DNA of 64,000 nt, taken from NCBI GenBank assembly GCA_043228905.1, contig JBHGNT010000001.1, forward strand, positions 25,234,001 through 25,298,000, in the 5' to 3' direction. The translations under genes were made by a program, and so were the position numbers. Source of the stretch: Azolla caroliniana (taxonomy: Eukaryota; Polypodiophyta). The notes beneath the pieces were generated by a model. The model saw only the letters and a list, made by a program, of their open reading frames with translations, searched no databases and was not told where the DNA came from. Position 1 is the first letter of the stretch. Each line of letters starts with the position of its first letter. Positions 1 through 13,248 of this stretch are shown piece after piece.

Positions 1-1873
1 GGCTTCTAGGACTCACTAACAAGATACAATGCATCATATTGTGCTATGCACCTATGGTCTTAGTCTTGGACAATTGTAAACCTTGGATTCTTGAGAGGCA
101 TATTTATATGTCAATGTTAAAGCACTTACATAAACAACCATCATACTTCTCCACATTGCCTTGACCTTTGGATACTTGAGTGGCATCAAAATATGGTGTG
201 CCAATAACATCTCCTCTTTGCTCCATGTACCTAAGGTTATTAATTATAAAAGACCCTCGCTAATGTTTATGTAGTCATGAGGTTCAAAATCTCACGATAT
301 AGGTCATTATGCGATCCCACTCTCAACTCTCAATGGTACTCCCGTTAAGCTAACTACTAGAGTTAATCGATAACGAGAAACACATGTTGATCCATAATGG
401 TTACCCAGCTTGGGTCCTCTTGGTTTGGACATGTAGAGTTCGGAAGAAAAATGCTTAACTACGCACTATCCATGCTAAACCATATTGGAATCTATTCCAT
501 AGGATACGCAACGAGTAAAATTTCGTCACATTGGAATTTGTTAGTAGTTATAAATCGAGTGAATAGTATTGTCATTGGACTAAAGCAAATGACATTATTT
601 TGAGTAATAACCCCTTGACACACAAGAACTTTCCACTACTTTATGGAGTTTTAATCTTGGAAATTTTAATGACGTGAACGCTCATCAACAAAATAGCTAA
701 ATAGAAAATTATAAAGATATCCATATCTCGTGGTCTACTATGTATTCTCTAGTGATGCACTCTTTACGGTTGATAATTTACTAAGGGAGCCCCTAACTCC
801 TCATGATTGATTATGTCTACAAGGTAAAACCAAGTTAGGGTGAACAATAACCAATTCCATGATGTAATGGCAACAACCTTGTAATTGGAAATTAACTAAC
901 TAGTCAATTCATGAAACTATCCAAAGTCAATGTAGGCATTACCCAAGGTGCAGATTATGTAATTTGGGTTATACAGTACTAAAGATATATAGTAGTTCCC
1001 CCTCTTGAGCATTCAAGTGCGTCGGTTTCTTCAGAAGAAAGAAGAAGATATGGTTGAAAAGTGCTCTGCGGTACTTGCATGGTACATTATACTTCTAATT
1101 AGTGCATGTGGAAGGTGCCTTAAATAAATGTTTGGAGGTATTCATAGATGCATATATGTTGGGTTTAAGACTCTTTTAAGTATGTATATAAAAGACACGA
1201 AGACCATGTGACATGAACCACAGAAGGAGACACAAGTAGATCACATGGATGATGTAAAAAAGGTGGCGTGATGGGTTCTCCCCTTTATGTATATTTATTC
1301 CAATGGAAGAACCTAATAATATACAAAGTTGTTATGGTTTCCAATATGATAACTTGTAATCAAGCAAGCAAGCACTAGACTTAGTATGTGTAGTGGATCT
1401 ATGGTGGGACAAACATGTGCCTATGTATTCTCGGCCACACGTACATAAGCTCCTAATGTCAGGTCCGACTAATCAACTATCCTAGGAACATGGTGGATTA
1501 GTCGGAGATCTCTTGCAAAAACGTGATGGACCCACAAAAGTAGAGATGAAATTTAATGCAATTGAGAGAAGAAAATTGCGCCGATAAATGGTGCCATGGG
1601 AAAATGCATTCTTGTATAATGCCAATGTGCCTAAACACGAGAACTCTAGACTAGAGAAAAGCTCCTTTTTTATGTCTTTTGTCCCTACTCTTTACCATAA
1701 CATTCTTGCAAGTTTCCAATCCTCTTCAAGGTCGCATAGAAAAGCACAACCTTCACATCTTTCTCATTCCATTCAATCTTGTACAGTAATCAATCCTTTA
1801 ATCATGATGAACAATACATGCTACATATAATTAAACAACATCCTTTGTCAATTCTCCTCATTTTTTTCATCAA
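1..1873. other. Gene-poor 5' flank
   Basis: I see no supported gene, RNA or transposon here. Reading frames are short and show no recognisable motif. The last few hundred bases must hold the promoter and 5' UTR of the pectinesterase starting at 1874, but no core element stands out. Confidence 0.4.
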
Positions 1874-4096
1874 ATGGGATCTTATATTGATTATTGCGCC
1901 TTAATCTCGGCCTCTATATTCACATTCTTGTTCTTCTTCCCGTCGGTCGTGAATTGCAGAGGATTGATCAATATCGAAGAGATTTCAAAGTTAAATACCA
2001 GCACTACGCGGCACCACCGCCACAAGGAGGAATTGTTAGCCCCTAAGTTGTTACCCACATTTCGTGAATTGGCATATGCATCGAAATATATAATTGTCGA
2101 TAAGCAAGGTAAAGGCCAATTCCAATCAATTCAAGCTGCAGTAGATGCTGTTCCAGGTAACAATCGGCAATGGGTCGTCATTCAGATCAATGCTGGAGTC
2201 TACAAGTGAGTTTGTTTTCCTAATAATTTTCAAGGCAACTACTTAAATTATGGTTTAAATAGATCCATGCCATCATGCCATAGCAGCTTGGCTTGACATG
2301 ATCATTGGATATCTTGGGAATTGATTGGGTTAACTTAATGATGTCCAACTGAATCCTCGTCGTCAGACTGTTAAAATTTCTACTAATTACAAAGATTAAT
2401 GGCACCATTTTTGTGGTCTTTTTTTCCAGTGAGAAAGTCACAATACCTTTCGACAAGCCCTATATTACATTCCAAGGGGCCGGAAGGATGGCTACGATTA
2501 TAAGTTGGGGCGACAGAGCGAGCACATTCGGGACTGCAAATAGTGCGACATTCACTGCGAATTCGCCAAACTTCATAGCAAAGGGCATCGGTTTCAGGGT
2601 ACGTAGGTTATTCATGAAATGTGAATAAGTTTAAGAAAAAAAAAAGGTGTTAGCAAACAAATACAAATACAAAACATGTGCATAGTCATAGCTCATTACA
2701 AAAGATGATGATGATTTCATGTATGTATGTGTCCCAAGTTGTTGAATCACATGAACATGTTGTTACTAAAACAATGATGCATGAAATAGTGAGGATTGGG
2801 GTTGTTAATGTGCAGAATTCGGCACCGCCTCCGGCCCCGGGGGCTTATGGAGGGCAAGCCGTAGCCGTCCTCCTAAACGGAGACAAGATGGCATTCTACG
2901 AGTGCGGGTTTTACGGATCACAGGACACGCTCTTCGACTATGAAGGCCGACATTACTTCAAGAATTGCTACATCCAAGGAGCCATAGATTTCATCTTCGG
3001 CCACGGGCAATCCCTCTATAAGGTATATAATGACCAAGGGCTATATTTTTGTCGACACATTTTGCCGATACCCAAGCGGGCGAGAAACCTAGGCATGTAA
3101 ACGTGAAGCCTCGCCTACTGGCAATCCCTCTATAAGGTATATAATGTCCACGGGCTATATTTTTGTCAACACATTTTGCTGATACCCAAGCGGGCGAGAA
3201 ACCTAGGCATGTAAACGTGAAGCCTCGCCTTCCTGCTTCACAAGCATGATAAAACCTCATGGTGTTAAATGTCTGTAGGCAGGAAGTCTAGCCAAGGAGG
3301 GGAAACTTGGTGGGCAAATAGTAGTGTATACATACATTGGGCATTGAATGGATGGATGTGTGTGTGTGTGTGTGTGTCTGTTGTAGGGGTGTGAGCTTGT
3401 AGTGACCGCGGAGTCGGGCTACCTGTCCGGATCTATAACCGCACAGAACAGGAAGGATCCACAGGACGGGGGAGGGTTTGTGTTCGTGGGGTGTCGGATC
3501 ATGGGGACAGGGGAGGTGTACCTAGGACGTGCTTGGGGCGCCTACTCTCGTGTCGTCTTCATCTCCACATACATGAGCGACATCGTTGTCCCTGACGGAT
3601 GGGACGACTGGGGCCAACCCTCACGCCGCCGGTAAGCCCCACATATTCTTTCAAACATTATATCCCACCCCATATATATATGCAACATTCGGGTAACTTC
3701 ACTCCATCCGAGCTAGGGTAATGTATTGACCTTGGGCATAGTTCATGACACTCATTACCCTTTCCACACTTGTTAGTGTAATGTATTGACCTTGGACGCT
3801 TGATCTGCCCCATGTGCGTAGCGCAAATAAATCAAGGGTGTGTTTTGTGTGTAATCCATATGAAAGGGTGTATCGTGTAAGTAAATATATGTATTGCTAA
3901 TGATTGGTAAAAAAGTTGTTGCATAATACATTATTCCCCCCACAGGACCGTGTTTTATGGGCAGTACAAGTGTACCGGTCCGGGTTCAAACACTGCTCGA
4001 CGTGTGAGGTGGTCTCATGAGCTTTCCGATGTTGAGGCTGTGCCATTCTTGCGACTCACCTTCATTAATGCAGGCAATTGGCTCCAAGAAATATAA
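1874..4096 (+). CDS. Pectinesterase (pectin methylesterase), five exons
   Basis: Secreted enzyme that removes methyl esters from cell-wall homogalacturonan. Proposed exons are 1874-2205, 2430-2598, 2816-3022, 3387-3631 and 3946-4096. All introns are GT-AG, the phases match, and the product is 367 aa. The N-terminus has a hydrophobic signal peptide ([15 protein letters not shown]) and no PMEI pro-domain, as in type I/group 1 PMEs. Seen in order: [45 protein letters not shown] (acid/base Asp), AIDFIFGHG (nucleophile Asp) and [13 protein letters not shown] (substrate Arg; most members have LGRPW). The C-terminus ends GNWLQEI. Exons 3 and 4 are clearly more GC-rich than the introns. Intron 3 contains a tandem duplication of the exon 3/intron boundary and a (TG)n run just before its acceptor. 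The start is the only Met ahead of the signal peptide. The family call is certain; the choice of exon 1/2 junction (which gives GVYNEKV) is very likely. Confidence 0.95.
3007..3234 (+). repeat. 114-bp tandem duplication across a 5' splice site
   Basis: Copies 3007-3120 and 3121-3234 are nearly identical. They begin in the last codons of pectinesterase exon 3 (gcaatccctctataag) and run into the intron, so the donor gtatat occurs at 3023 and again at 3137. Confidence 0.9.
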
Positions 4097-7000
4097 ATGT
4101 TTGCCATGTCGACCCATATTACTCTACACATATACGATGGAAGGTCCTATCTCCACAATTCTCTAACATTATTACATGGTTACATTACCACCTCATGGAG
4201 CCTTGTTGAAGCTCCACAATAGTATATATACTTCATTACTCAAAACGTTGTGTACATTATCGTGTCTATAAGGGTCACCCATACAAATATAAAAAATGAG
4301 AGACAAACATACACACAATCAACCTCTTCGTCACAAGTATAGTCATGGATTTTTTCATTACATGTATGATATGAATTTCTTAATAAAATGCTAGTGGCAT
4401 TCTTGGAAGCTCCATTTTGTGTCATCGGGTGTCTTTTGAATTTGTTTTGTCGATCATACAATGTTATTGTCCAAGAACGTAAATTTCAACACCTCATCAT
4501 CCAATAAATCGGTTGATTGAGTCACCCACGTGTAAAGCGAAGCTTAGATTTTGTGGTTTATTATTGCATGAGTTTAGATGTCTTCCGAAAAATGATGCCT
4601 TTTAAATTGTTGATTCCTCTCTAGATGAAATCTTGTTCGCTCTATTTAAACTTTATTCTATGAACAAAGTTCTTTTCGTTGCATAGGCTCCTTGAAGTGT
4701 AAGGGTGACTACTTTTAATTGGTTCTTCATCAAATGTGAGAACCATGGGCAAGTACAATGTGAAAATATTCTCCTCAAATTGGTTAAACTCTCAAAAAAT
4801 AGAGTATAATTCTAGATGGGAAATATTTTAAAAATGGTGCTCAGGTATCAGGAAACAATCATGTGTAATTCCAATATGTAGATGTTTAGTTGTACCTTCC
4901 ATATTAACTTTACAACTCTTGAAATTTGAATCCTCCATCTTCATATTATATTCATGACCAACACACAATTTTTGTGGAGAATTAACTCACACTTTCTATC
5001 GGTCATTCCACAACAAAGACAATGATGCATCATATGGTCAAGTTTTCGAAAACAAACATGATATTCATAAGTTCTCTGAGTAATTACACTTATACTTAAA
5101 ATTATTGGTTGTCCTCTTCATGTAATGGGGAATTCAAAACCAATTTCATATGACGTAGTTGGAGCTTAAATGATATCAATACCTAGCATGGAAACTGGTC
5201 AATCTGCCATGAAGTCTCATGGATGATGTGAAGAAAGCCTTTGGCATATAAAGGGTGGACAAATTGATATATACAACAAGCTAGTCGGATGCATACATGC
5301 ATGTTAGCAATATACATCTACAATCCAAAATTAGCGTGAACATAGACAAGTGTTTATGTAATATCAATGTCTAGATGAGTATATTTTTGTTATGCACACT
5401 TTGATGTAATCGTGATAGCATTTTATCCCTTTTTGTTTGAAACACATTACTTATAACACACATATGGGAAAAGGGAACATTCCCGAAATACCCTTCATAT
5501 TCAACTATCCATAACAAAATTATCCTTAACCTTATGGTCACAAGTTTTGGAAATATAAAGGTGTGTCCTCATGTCAAAAAAAGGGGGGAAAGTAGTTAAA
5601 TTTATCACGGTTGGTTATGTGTCAAGAGAGGGTGGAAACGTTAACAAAGATGAAGGCCAAGTACTTTTCATATCACCCAACCCCCCACGTGAAGGGTTTT
5701 TTTAGCATTTCTCCATTTAAATAGTTAAAGAGAACTTTCTCAAAAAAAGTTTGAGTTCCTTGAATGATGAAAGCCACACACATCTCCTAATGTGGTGATG
5801 TTAGGGCTTTTAAAAGAGACCTCAATAAACATGTCGACAACCGACATGCCTTCTCAAAGTACTGAAGGACGTGGATGCAACATATCGGCCTTTCAGTTGA
5901 GCTTTTGTTTTCTATCTGTATATTAAATCTTGGCAAAGAATAGACAAAGTTCTTCGATTGAATTAAATGTGCTTGTCAACCCAAGGTTTCCGTAATGGAT
6001 GTGTGCATGCATAGGCACATGGTTTGTATACCTCTTCAAACCAACCATATATTCATCCAATGAGCGTCCATCTTATTCTTTTCTTTAATGGATGAACAAT
6101 AAAGACGGAGGAACAAACAAAGGGTGATTGTTGCAATAGTCTGTACCTACCTTGGTGAGCACATGTTCGGTGAATCATGAACCACAAGTGGTTAGTGTTA
6201 GTATTCTTTTCTTTATTGGAGGAACGATAAAAGGTTAGAGAAACAACATGAGGTTCTACCTACTTTTGAGAAGCACATGTGCAAGGAAATCAAGAAGGGA
6301 AGATAGAAAAGGAGACATATTGATTTATCGGAATAAACCCTTAAACAAACATTGGCCCATATAAAAGGAAGGCATTTCAACGTCATTGAAATTTTGATCC
6401 TATACGAAACATATTCATTATGGATTGAAGATTTTGTCCCCAAATGTTTACTTTTGCTTGCCTAAAATCCAATCATAAATGCCCATGTGTCATTAAAAAA
6501 ATCTACCCTTTGTATTTTGCTACTTCAGAATTCGTTTTCGGTGATTTGTTTAATTGCTTTTGCATATCCTTGTCAAAAAGCTCGTCTTTGACAATGCGTA
6601 GAACTTGCTAGTGGTGCCAATTTATCTAATTAAAGTAATGGCAGAAACACCGAGCTATTGGGAAAAAACGAACCTTTAAAAACTTGAATTAAAAATACTC
6701 ACACATCACAAATCTCTTAAAAGTAGTTCAGAGTGCACACCTTTGTGCTAGCTACCTTTGTACTCACATCAACATGAAATACATATACATTTTTAAAGCC
6801 GTGCATTATGGGTTTCTTGGAGTACAATGATTTGATGGGAGAATTTCAAATCAGGTACATAGTTCCTCATTTAAGAGTTTATGCACTTGCAAGTAATACA
6901 CACTTGTATTTCTTATGAATATGTTCACATGAAGAACCTAGTTATTTTAGCCAACAAGCACTACGACTCTTTAGATAAAATCAAAGGTTACAAGAAATGT

Positions 7001-10000
7001 GGGGAATACATTTTCTTGTTTGATGGCCAAGGCTAGAAAAAAATTCATGGTCCACGCATCGTAAATTGACACCACATGAATCTTAAACTCAAGCACGTTA
7101 TATTAAGAGAATCCTCATTGTTTTATAATATTATTTCTTTCTTCATGGCACATGTAGAAACAACTATTTGCGTGGAACAATTGCTCTTAGAACCTATAGA
7201 GTTGACTTGTCGTTTGTCTAAAGTTTAAACATATCATGATAATATAGTGTATGCTATGTAAAGTGTGACTCTACTCTACATCCCCTCTTCTAATGCATAC
7301 AAGGACGTTGATGCCTTTAAACAAGTGTTGACATATTTTATTTGCACACAACACTAGGTAGCTCTAATGTTGTAGCAAAAATGCACGTATATTTGTGAAT
7401 TGTCGAGTGGGACCAATTGGGACATGGGGAAGGAATATGTCGTCGTCAATGCAGAGTTGGAGGAGTTAGAAGCTTAGTTGGCTTTCCTTTGTACATCTTT
7501 AGATTGAGTTCACTTGTAAACACGCTTTCGTTGTGCAGGAAAATGTGCTTGTCTTCAACAATTATGTCTATCGAACTGTGTAAGTGTGTTAAATTGCCAT
7601 GCGAGTATGCAAATACTCGTGTGTATTTGTTATAAATGTGGATGTGAAGTTGTAAGTGTGTGAGCTTGTGGATACGTTCGAATGCAATTGCACTTGCAAA
7701 TGTGTATAATGTGCACATGTTTGTATTGAATATTGCATATGTATGTATAAATGTTGAAGTGTTCTTGATGTGCTTATATTCGAGTTTTTGCAGGCATGAG
7801 AACATATGAACATAATATTACATTGTGTGTATGTGTGTGTAATTATTTGTTTTTATGTGTGTTTGTGTTCATGTTTGTATGTTGACGGTAAGTTTTTGCG
7901 TTGATGGGGAGTAGGTCCTTCGCATGCCCGGCTTCCCTCTTTGTTGACCCTTGACGAGTAGTATGATGCTTGTTTTCTCTAGGGAGCTCCCTTCACTCTA
8001 AGGGCTAAATTGACCTTAGCTAAGGCCAATTAGGGATAAATTCATTTCGAGTGCTCACAATTTCGCATAAAAAATTCCAATAAGACCCTCATAGGGATGG
8101 CGTCTTGAAATGGAACTTGGGGATGATTTCAGGTACCTATGTTTAATTTAGGAACGTAGAAATTTTTTGGGTCACTTTCGATTCTCAAAATTTCACATAA
8201 AAAGCCTCGACAAAACCCTCACAAGAGTAGGTCGATAGTAGAATGTTGATCACTCAGATGCATGGGTTTGAATCCCACCTCCTTGAATTACCAATTAGGA
8301 AACCTAAAACTCCTTGGGTGAAGTGAAATGAGTTCTTACCATTTTTCGCTTGCAAGTGTACCACAACAGTCCCTTATTATTCATAATTGCATCAAGCATA
8401 CAATGTAGAAATGTTTCTGAAGCAGATAAACTCTAGAAAGATAATTTAAATTAAACCAATAAGGTGGTTAAGGTTCTTGTAATTTGTAATGAGTTTAGGG
8501 AAATTGTATCAAAATCCCATGAGTTTTACAAATAATAAACCCCTTTACATGGGGTGAGATAGATTAAGATAAGCAAGAGCTTGGGAGGATATCCATGTTT
8601 CGGCATGGCGAGTCTATGATATTAGCAATGTCACCTTGGTCGTGGATCTCCCAAATTGCACCCACATGATTCACTACCCCTAATATTTTGATTATTGGCA
8701 AAGCCTAGGTGCTTGATTCTTCAATATATGAGACCCCACAATGAGCTCTCTTGCTCATTATATAGTTTTCAACAACTCTTTTATGGGATAAAAATAGTGT
8801 TGTCTCTTTGGAAAAGCCAAGCGAAGGCAGTAAGCATCTAGATCATGAAAAACCCTCTTGATCTATAATGATACTAGCGAATAGTAAGAGGTCTAAAACA
8901 CACAAAAGTCCACAATGTAAGGTACGATGTTGGGTATCTTTCATGTTAGGCACAACCTTCATGATATTGTGGCATGCAAACATTTGGTTGATTGAAGACA
9001 CCAAAGCGTCTAGATTGTAGTTCTAATTATTTTCATCCTTACGTTGGATTTATTGAAACTCACCCTTTACATACATACACTACTTGCTTGTTTCTACTTT
9101 GTCACTCACCCCTTACACACATACACTACTTGTTTGTTTCTACTTTGTCGCTATAATTACTCTTACATGTTTGAATCACACATATATGTATGCATTTTCA
9201 TGCTATTCTCATACCTTTACTTTTTGTCACTCAAATAAACCATGAACTACATGCTCTTTATTTTCTCATATAAATTTTGTAACTTGTGCGTCCCTATCCA
9301 AAACAAAATTCCATTCGTTGTACCAAAGGCCAAAGTGCTTGGAATCAACATGCTTCAATCTTCAACATATTTTGTCAACACAAAATTGTACTACAAATTG
9401 CCATACAAAATTATGCGGATGGGTATATTGTCCATTTCTATGTAATTCCTCACATGGTTATGTTTCTTGAGTCATTTTTCTTCATTTTTGTTGTCAAGGT
9501 TTCAAGGGTTCGAGAAAGGAAAACAAAATTGCAGTCATTGTGCACGTAAGCAATGCACTTGGTTTAGATGATACGTAAAACTCTCTTCACTTTTTCTAGA
9601 TGCAGGAATGTTTTCTCATCACGATGTCGGATGGTCAATGTCTAGTAGGAAAGGATTTGTCTTGAAGTGATATTTCGCATATGATGTCAAGTCTTTGTTA
9701 GGGATCATTTTTGTTAGCTCCAATTAAATGTGGCATTAATATGGAGTCCTTTGCTAATGCATTTGCAAGTGTTGTTAATCCATTCACAAATTGACACCAA
9801 AACATTCAAACCATATCAATAAAATAATATTTACGTTTTAGTTAGCACAATGCCATTCATTTCTCATCATAAGAAAGTTTGAAATCTAATCAACGATGAG
9901 TGTACATATTGTCATCCACATCATATGAAGCCTTTGGACCAAGTCAACATTCATAATTTCCACCCATATCAATATTTTACATTTAAAACATTTTGCTCGT

Positions 10001-10790
10001 AAATAAATAAAATCACACAACATCTACGATACAAAGACGTCGATGGCAATCATAAATTTGGTTTGAAATCTAGTGGATTGCTAGTTCTGCACAGCTTCAT
10101 AATGAAATTGGCACATTTTCCACAAATACAAGAAGAGTTAGAAGCGGTGGCAGGATACCTTTAGTGTGCTTATTCAATGGACTATGGCCGCAAGTTGCAA
10201 CATTGGACCATATCATTAATCACATGCATGTGTGTGTAAATGTGTTGGGGTGTGACATTGGGCACTAAGAAAGAACATAAGTTATACCCAACACAAACCA
10301 AATCTGAACCAATGATGACCCTAAATTGACAAATTCAAAGAGATGTTGTCCCATCCGATATTTTTCTAGAAATCAAAATTGGTAATTCTTGCAATGAAAA
10401 CACTCCACGCAAACATTGGAAATGTTCACAAATCTAAGCATCCCAAAGGGTGGAAAAAGTTTTTTTTTTTAAAAAGTTAAAATTCAATATTTTTCACAAA
10501 GTCTCAACGCAAGTTAAAATGCAAACTCAACAATTATACCTGTGATGAAAATATTAATTGAAGCTACGAAGAAGTTTGGAAATGAATGATCCTCATAAGG
10601 CTATTGGCCCTTCCACACCTGGGGTTACTTCCCAACACCCATTCTCTATTCACCGATCATCATCACTGCACTTGCAATCCTCCCCCACATGTAAGGATGG
10701 ATGCTGATAAAGTCTTCGCATACAATTGCCGGAAATGAAATCATCTTACCTAGAGGACTCTTTTCTTGCATATGTGGCTTGCGAAATATG
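4097..10790. other. Long gene-poor intergenic region
   Basis: No coding region with recognisable protein motifs on either strand. The stretch around 7.9-8.4 kb has two related units, each with a phrase like 'caaaatttcacataaaaa' followed by 'accctcac', and resembles a decayed retroelement. A 47-bp direct tandem repeat (tacatacactacttg...) sits at about 9057-9151. A tRNA-like head at 8226-8283 is listed separately. The rest looks like ordinary AT-rich spacer. Confidence 0.4.
8226..8283 (+). repeat. tRNA-like head, possible SINE or pseudo-tRNA
   Basis: The segment has a D-arm-like stretch (tcgatagtagaatg) followed by a good Pol III B box, gggtttgaatccc, at 8264-8276. An intact cloverleaf with a 7-bp acceptor stem is not apparent, so it is either a decayed tRNA or the head of a tRNA-derived SINE. 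Confidence 0.35.
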
Positions 10791-10985
10791 CTAAACCCTT
10801 AGCAATTTAAACATGCAAACAGTTTTTAAATCATTGTTGTTAGTTTTTTTCATACGGAGTTTCCATGCCAGAATGACAAGTATATTGGCTTTCCATGAAT
10901 CTAATACTGGAGGGCTCTTGATTTGGGTAGGGTTCAACCTCTCGACGTCGGGGCACTCGATAACCTCCTCGTTGTAGAGGTGCAC
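10791..10985 (-). CDS. Possible second exon of the unknown gene
   Basis: Minus-strand segment reading LYNEEVIECPDVERLN then TQIKSPPVLDSWKAN. The first half is balanced and charged with GC-rich codons, unlike the spacer around it, and it lies 260 bp downstream of a strong donor at the end of the long exon. The acceptor is not clear. It may instead be chance. Confidence 0.25.
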   Translation of the reverse strand: MHLYNEEVIECPDVERLNPTQIKSPPVLDSWKANILVILAWKLRMKKTNNNDLKTVCMFKLLRV

Positions 10986-11247
10986 ATGAAAGAAAGAAGA
11001 GCAAGGAATAGATGCCTAGGAGATATGATAGCCAGTCCCACCACAAACTAGAATGTATATATACATAATGAATGGCAAGAACATGGGCATGAGAATGTGT
11101 GGGTCACATGGAGGAAAACAAAAATGTGTGTGAGCATGCATGCATAGGATTTGAAAGGCCTTGAGAAGATTGAAATTGTGAATATATACATAATACATAT
11201 AAACAAAATCTATATACGTACCATAATATGTACCTACTACAATGTAC

Positions 11248-13248
11248 TTACTTGGCTTTGCAATGGAGTGCACCACATGGGACATTGCAATTGCAATCAT
11301 CATCCCAAGCACGGTCATCATCATCGTCTCCGCTGGACACTCCGGCACTAGATATACGGACCTCGTCCAGCTCGGAGGGATCATTGTTGGGTCGTAACGG
11401 CACGGGCGCAAGAGGGGTTCGGTCGGCCGGTTGGGTTTGTGGCCTGCCCGTCTTTCCGGCCGGCACACGGCCATCGCCAGTACCCGTACAGGTGGTGGAG
11501 GGGTGGGGGCCATTATTATAAAGAGGAGGGGGGCAGTGGAGTCTACGTTTGGGGGGGCACTGGAGGATGTTGATGCCGTACCCTCGCGCCGACGTCCGGA
11601 CCACGTCAATGTGGAACCGGTAGTTCTCATCGGGGGCTTTAGGGTTGTAGCAATCGATGCTCATGAATTTTGTGTGGGCCTCATACTGCCCGCCGGTGGC
11701 GGCGGTGGCGGCGGCGGTAGATCTCCCCCACTGCACACCCTCACCGCCAATCTCATGGCCGCCGCCGCCGCCGCCGCCGTACGGAGCCGGGTTGCGGCGG
11801 GGAAGCTTGAAGTCCAAGGCGTAGTCCTGGTGGACGTAGTCAATGCGGCAAGTGACACGTGGGCAGGAGGAGGAACGAGCGCAGATGGCGCCAACCCCTC
11901 CTCCTCCTGCATCATCATCATCATCATCATCATCATCATGCCTCTCCTCCTCCTCTTTCTCATTCTCATTCTCATTCTCAATGTCTTCACCTCCACCATC
12001 ACCGTCGCCGTCGCCGTCGCCGTCACCATTACCGTCACCGTCACCGTCACCACTATCATCACCGTCATCAAAGCCGCCCTCCTCCTCCTCCTGTTCCTGT
12101 TCCTGTTCCTGTTCCTCCTCCTCGTCGCCCTCGCTGTGGCCCAGTTCCGAGACGCGTAATCCATTACAGGAGGAGGCAGGGGAGGAGGAATCCGTGGAGT
12201 AGGAGGCGGCCTGAGAGTCTGTGGTCTGAGGAGGCCCAGAACTGTCATCGCTGTTATTGGTATTCCTATTGCTATTGCAGCTATCGGAGGAGGAGCCGCG
12301 GACAGGAGGAGGTAAGAGGGAGAGAGAGGAAGTGGAGGCGAATTGGGAGAATGGGGCGGTGAAGATGAGAGGAGGCGGCGTGCGGGAGCGGGAGCGAGGA
12401 GCAGGAGGGGAAGTGGGGGGCGGCGAGTTGAGTAGGGGTGGAGGTGACTGGAAAATGGAGACAGGGGGGCGGTCTGGGAAAGGCCGACGAGGGCGCCATG
12501 GACGAGCAGGCCGAGCGGAATTAGGGTCTGCAGGGCGACGAGAAGAAGAAGAAGAAGAAGAAGAATAAGAAGGAGCCTGCGCAGGCCCACCGGCGGCGGC
12601 GGCGGCGTGATTTCGAGGTGCGGGAGGGGAAGGGCGAGGAGGAGGGTAGGGAAGCCGAATGCGAGGACGGACAGGAAGGGGAACAGGAACGGGGACCAGA
12701 AGGTTAGTAGAGATAGAGGTGTCGTTAAAGAGGCTGATGCAGTTAGAGGAGGAAGGCGGATGATCCCATGCCCGGCGCCTGCGCAGCCGCCGGCGTCCTA
12801 CTAATGGTAGGCGAGAGGGAAGGGGCAAGTCAGGGAGGGGACCCGGCGGATAACGGAGCTTCCCTGTCAAACCGCAGGCCGGACATGTCTCCTCGTGTGA
12901 TGATGATCTGCCGCCGCCGCCATGGCATGAATTGGAGGTATGGCCATTATTCCTAGCTGTGTTGAGTTTGATCGGCGTTCCTGGATCCATTACGCATCTC
13001 CATGCTCCTCCTCTTCTGCTATTACTACTACTACAGTTACTACTACTTCCTCTGCCCCCTCTGACTGTGAATTCCAACACTCTTCCTGCGCCAGTGAATC
13101 CCCAGCCCGGCCCCCATCCCCCTCCTCCTCCTCCTCCTCCTCCTCCTCCTTTCCTTTCCTTTTCAATATTCTCTGCTCCTCCGCATCCTCTCCTTGCTGA
13201 GTATCCCCCTGCATCTGCACGATGAGTATAACCATTGCATGTTGCCAT
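11248..13248 (-). CDS. Unknown low-complexity protein, probable first exon
   Basis: I do not recognise this protein. From the ATG at 13248 (MATCNGYTHRADAGG) the frame is open for 666 codons to a TAA at 11248. It is dominated by runs encoded by trinucleotide arrays: poly-Gly, poly-Ser, Pro-rich, poly-Glu/Gln, Asp-Gly and poly-Asp. Non-repetitive islands look like real protein: ETCPACGLTGKLRYPP near the N-terminus, then CRIDYVHQDYALDFKLPRR and FMSIDCYNPKAPDENYRF nearer the C-terminus. The terminal TAA lies inside a consensus donor (caa|gtaagt), so the exon may splice at about 11251 to a downstream exon near 10985-10800 encoding LYNEEVIECPDVERLN. GC content is far above that of the neighbours. 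Other frames over the same arrays are also open by chance. Function unknown; that this frame is the coding one is inferred from the islands. Confidence 0.5.
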   Translation of the reverse strand: MATCNGYTHRADAGGYSARRGCGGAENIEKERKGGGGGGGGGGGWGPGWGFTGAGRVLEFTVRGGRGSSSNCSSSNSRRGGAWRCVMDPGTPIKLNTARNNGHTSNSCHGGGGRSSSHEETCPACGLTGKLRYPPGPLPDLPLPSRLPLVGRRRLRRRRAWDHPPSSSNCISLFNDTSISTNLLVPVPVPLPVRPRIRLPYPPPRPSPPAPRNHAAAAAGGPAQAPSYSSSSSSSSRRPADPNSARPARPWRPRRPFPDRPPVSIFQSPPPLLNSPPPTSPPAPRSRSRTPPPLIFTAPFSQFASTSSLSLLPPPVRGSSSDSCNSNRNTNNSDDSSGPPQTTDSQAASYSTDSSSPASSCNGLRVSELGHSEGDEEEEQEQEQEQEEEEGGFDDGDDSGDGDGDGNGDGDGDGDGDGGGEDIENENENEKEEEERHDDDDDDDDDAGGGGVGAICARSSSCPRVTCRIDYVHQDYALDFKLPRRNPAPYGGGGGGGHEIGGEGVQWGRSTAAATAATGGQYEAHTKFMSIDCYNPKAPDENYRFHIDVVRTSARGYGINILQCPPKRRLHCPPPLYNNGPHPSTTCTGTGDGRVPAGKTGRPQTQPADRTPLAPVPLRPNNDPSELDEVRISSAGVSSGDDDDDRAWDDDCNCNVPCGALHCKAK

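Noticed and set aside
9044-9549. Cluster of short plus-strand frames
   Set aside because: Short, hydrophobic, AT-derived, partly from a 47-bp tandem repeat; no start context or splice structure supports a gene.
11431-12590. Several long plus- and minus-strand frames overlapping the low-complexity gene
   Set aside because: They are poly-Ile/Val/Leu/His/Met runs that arise from reading trinucleotide arrays in the wrong frame, with no conserved islands.
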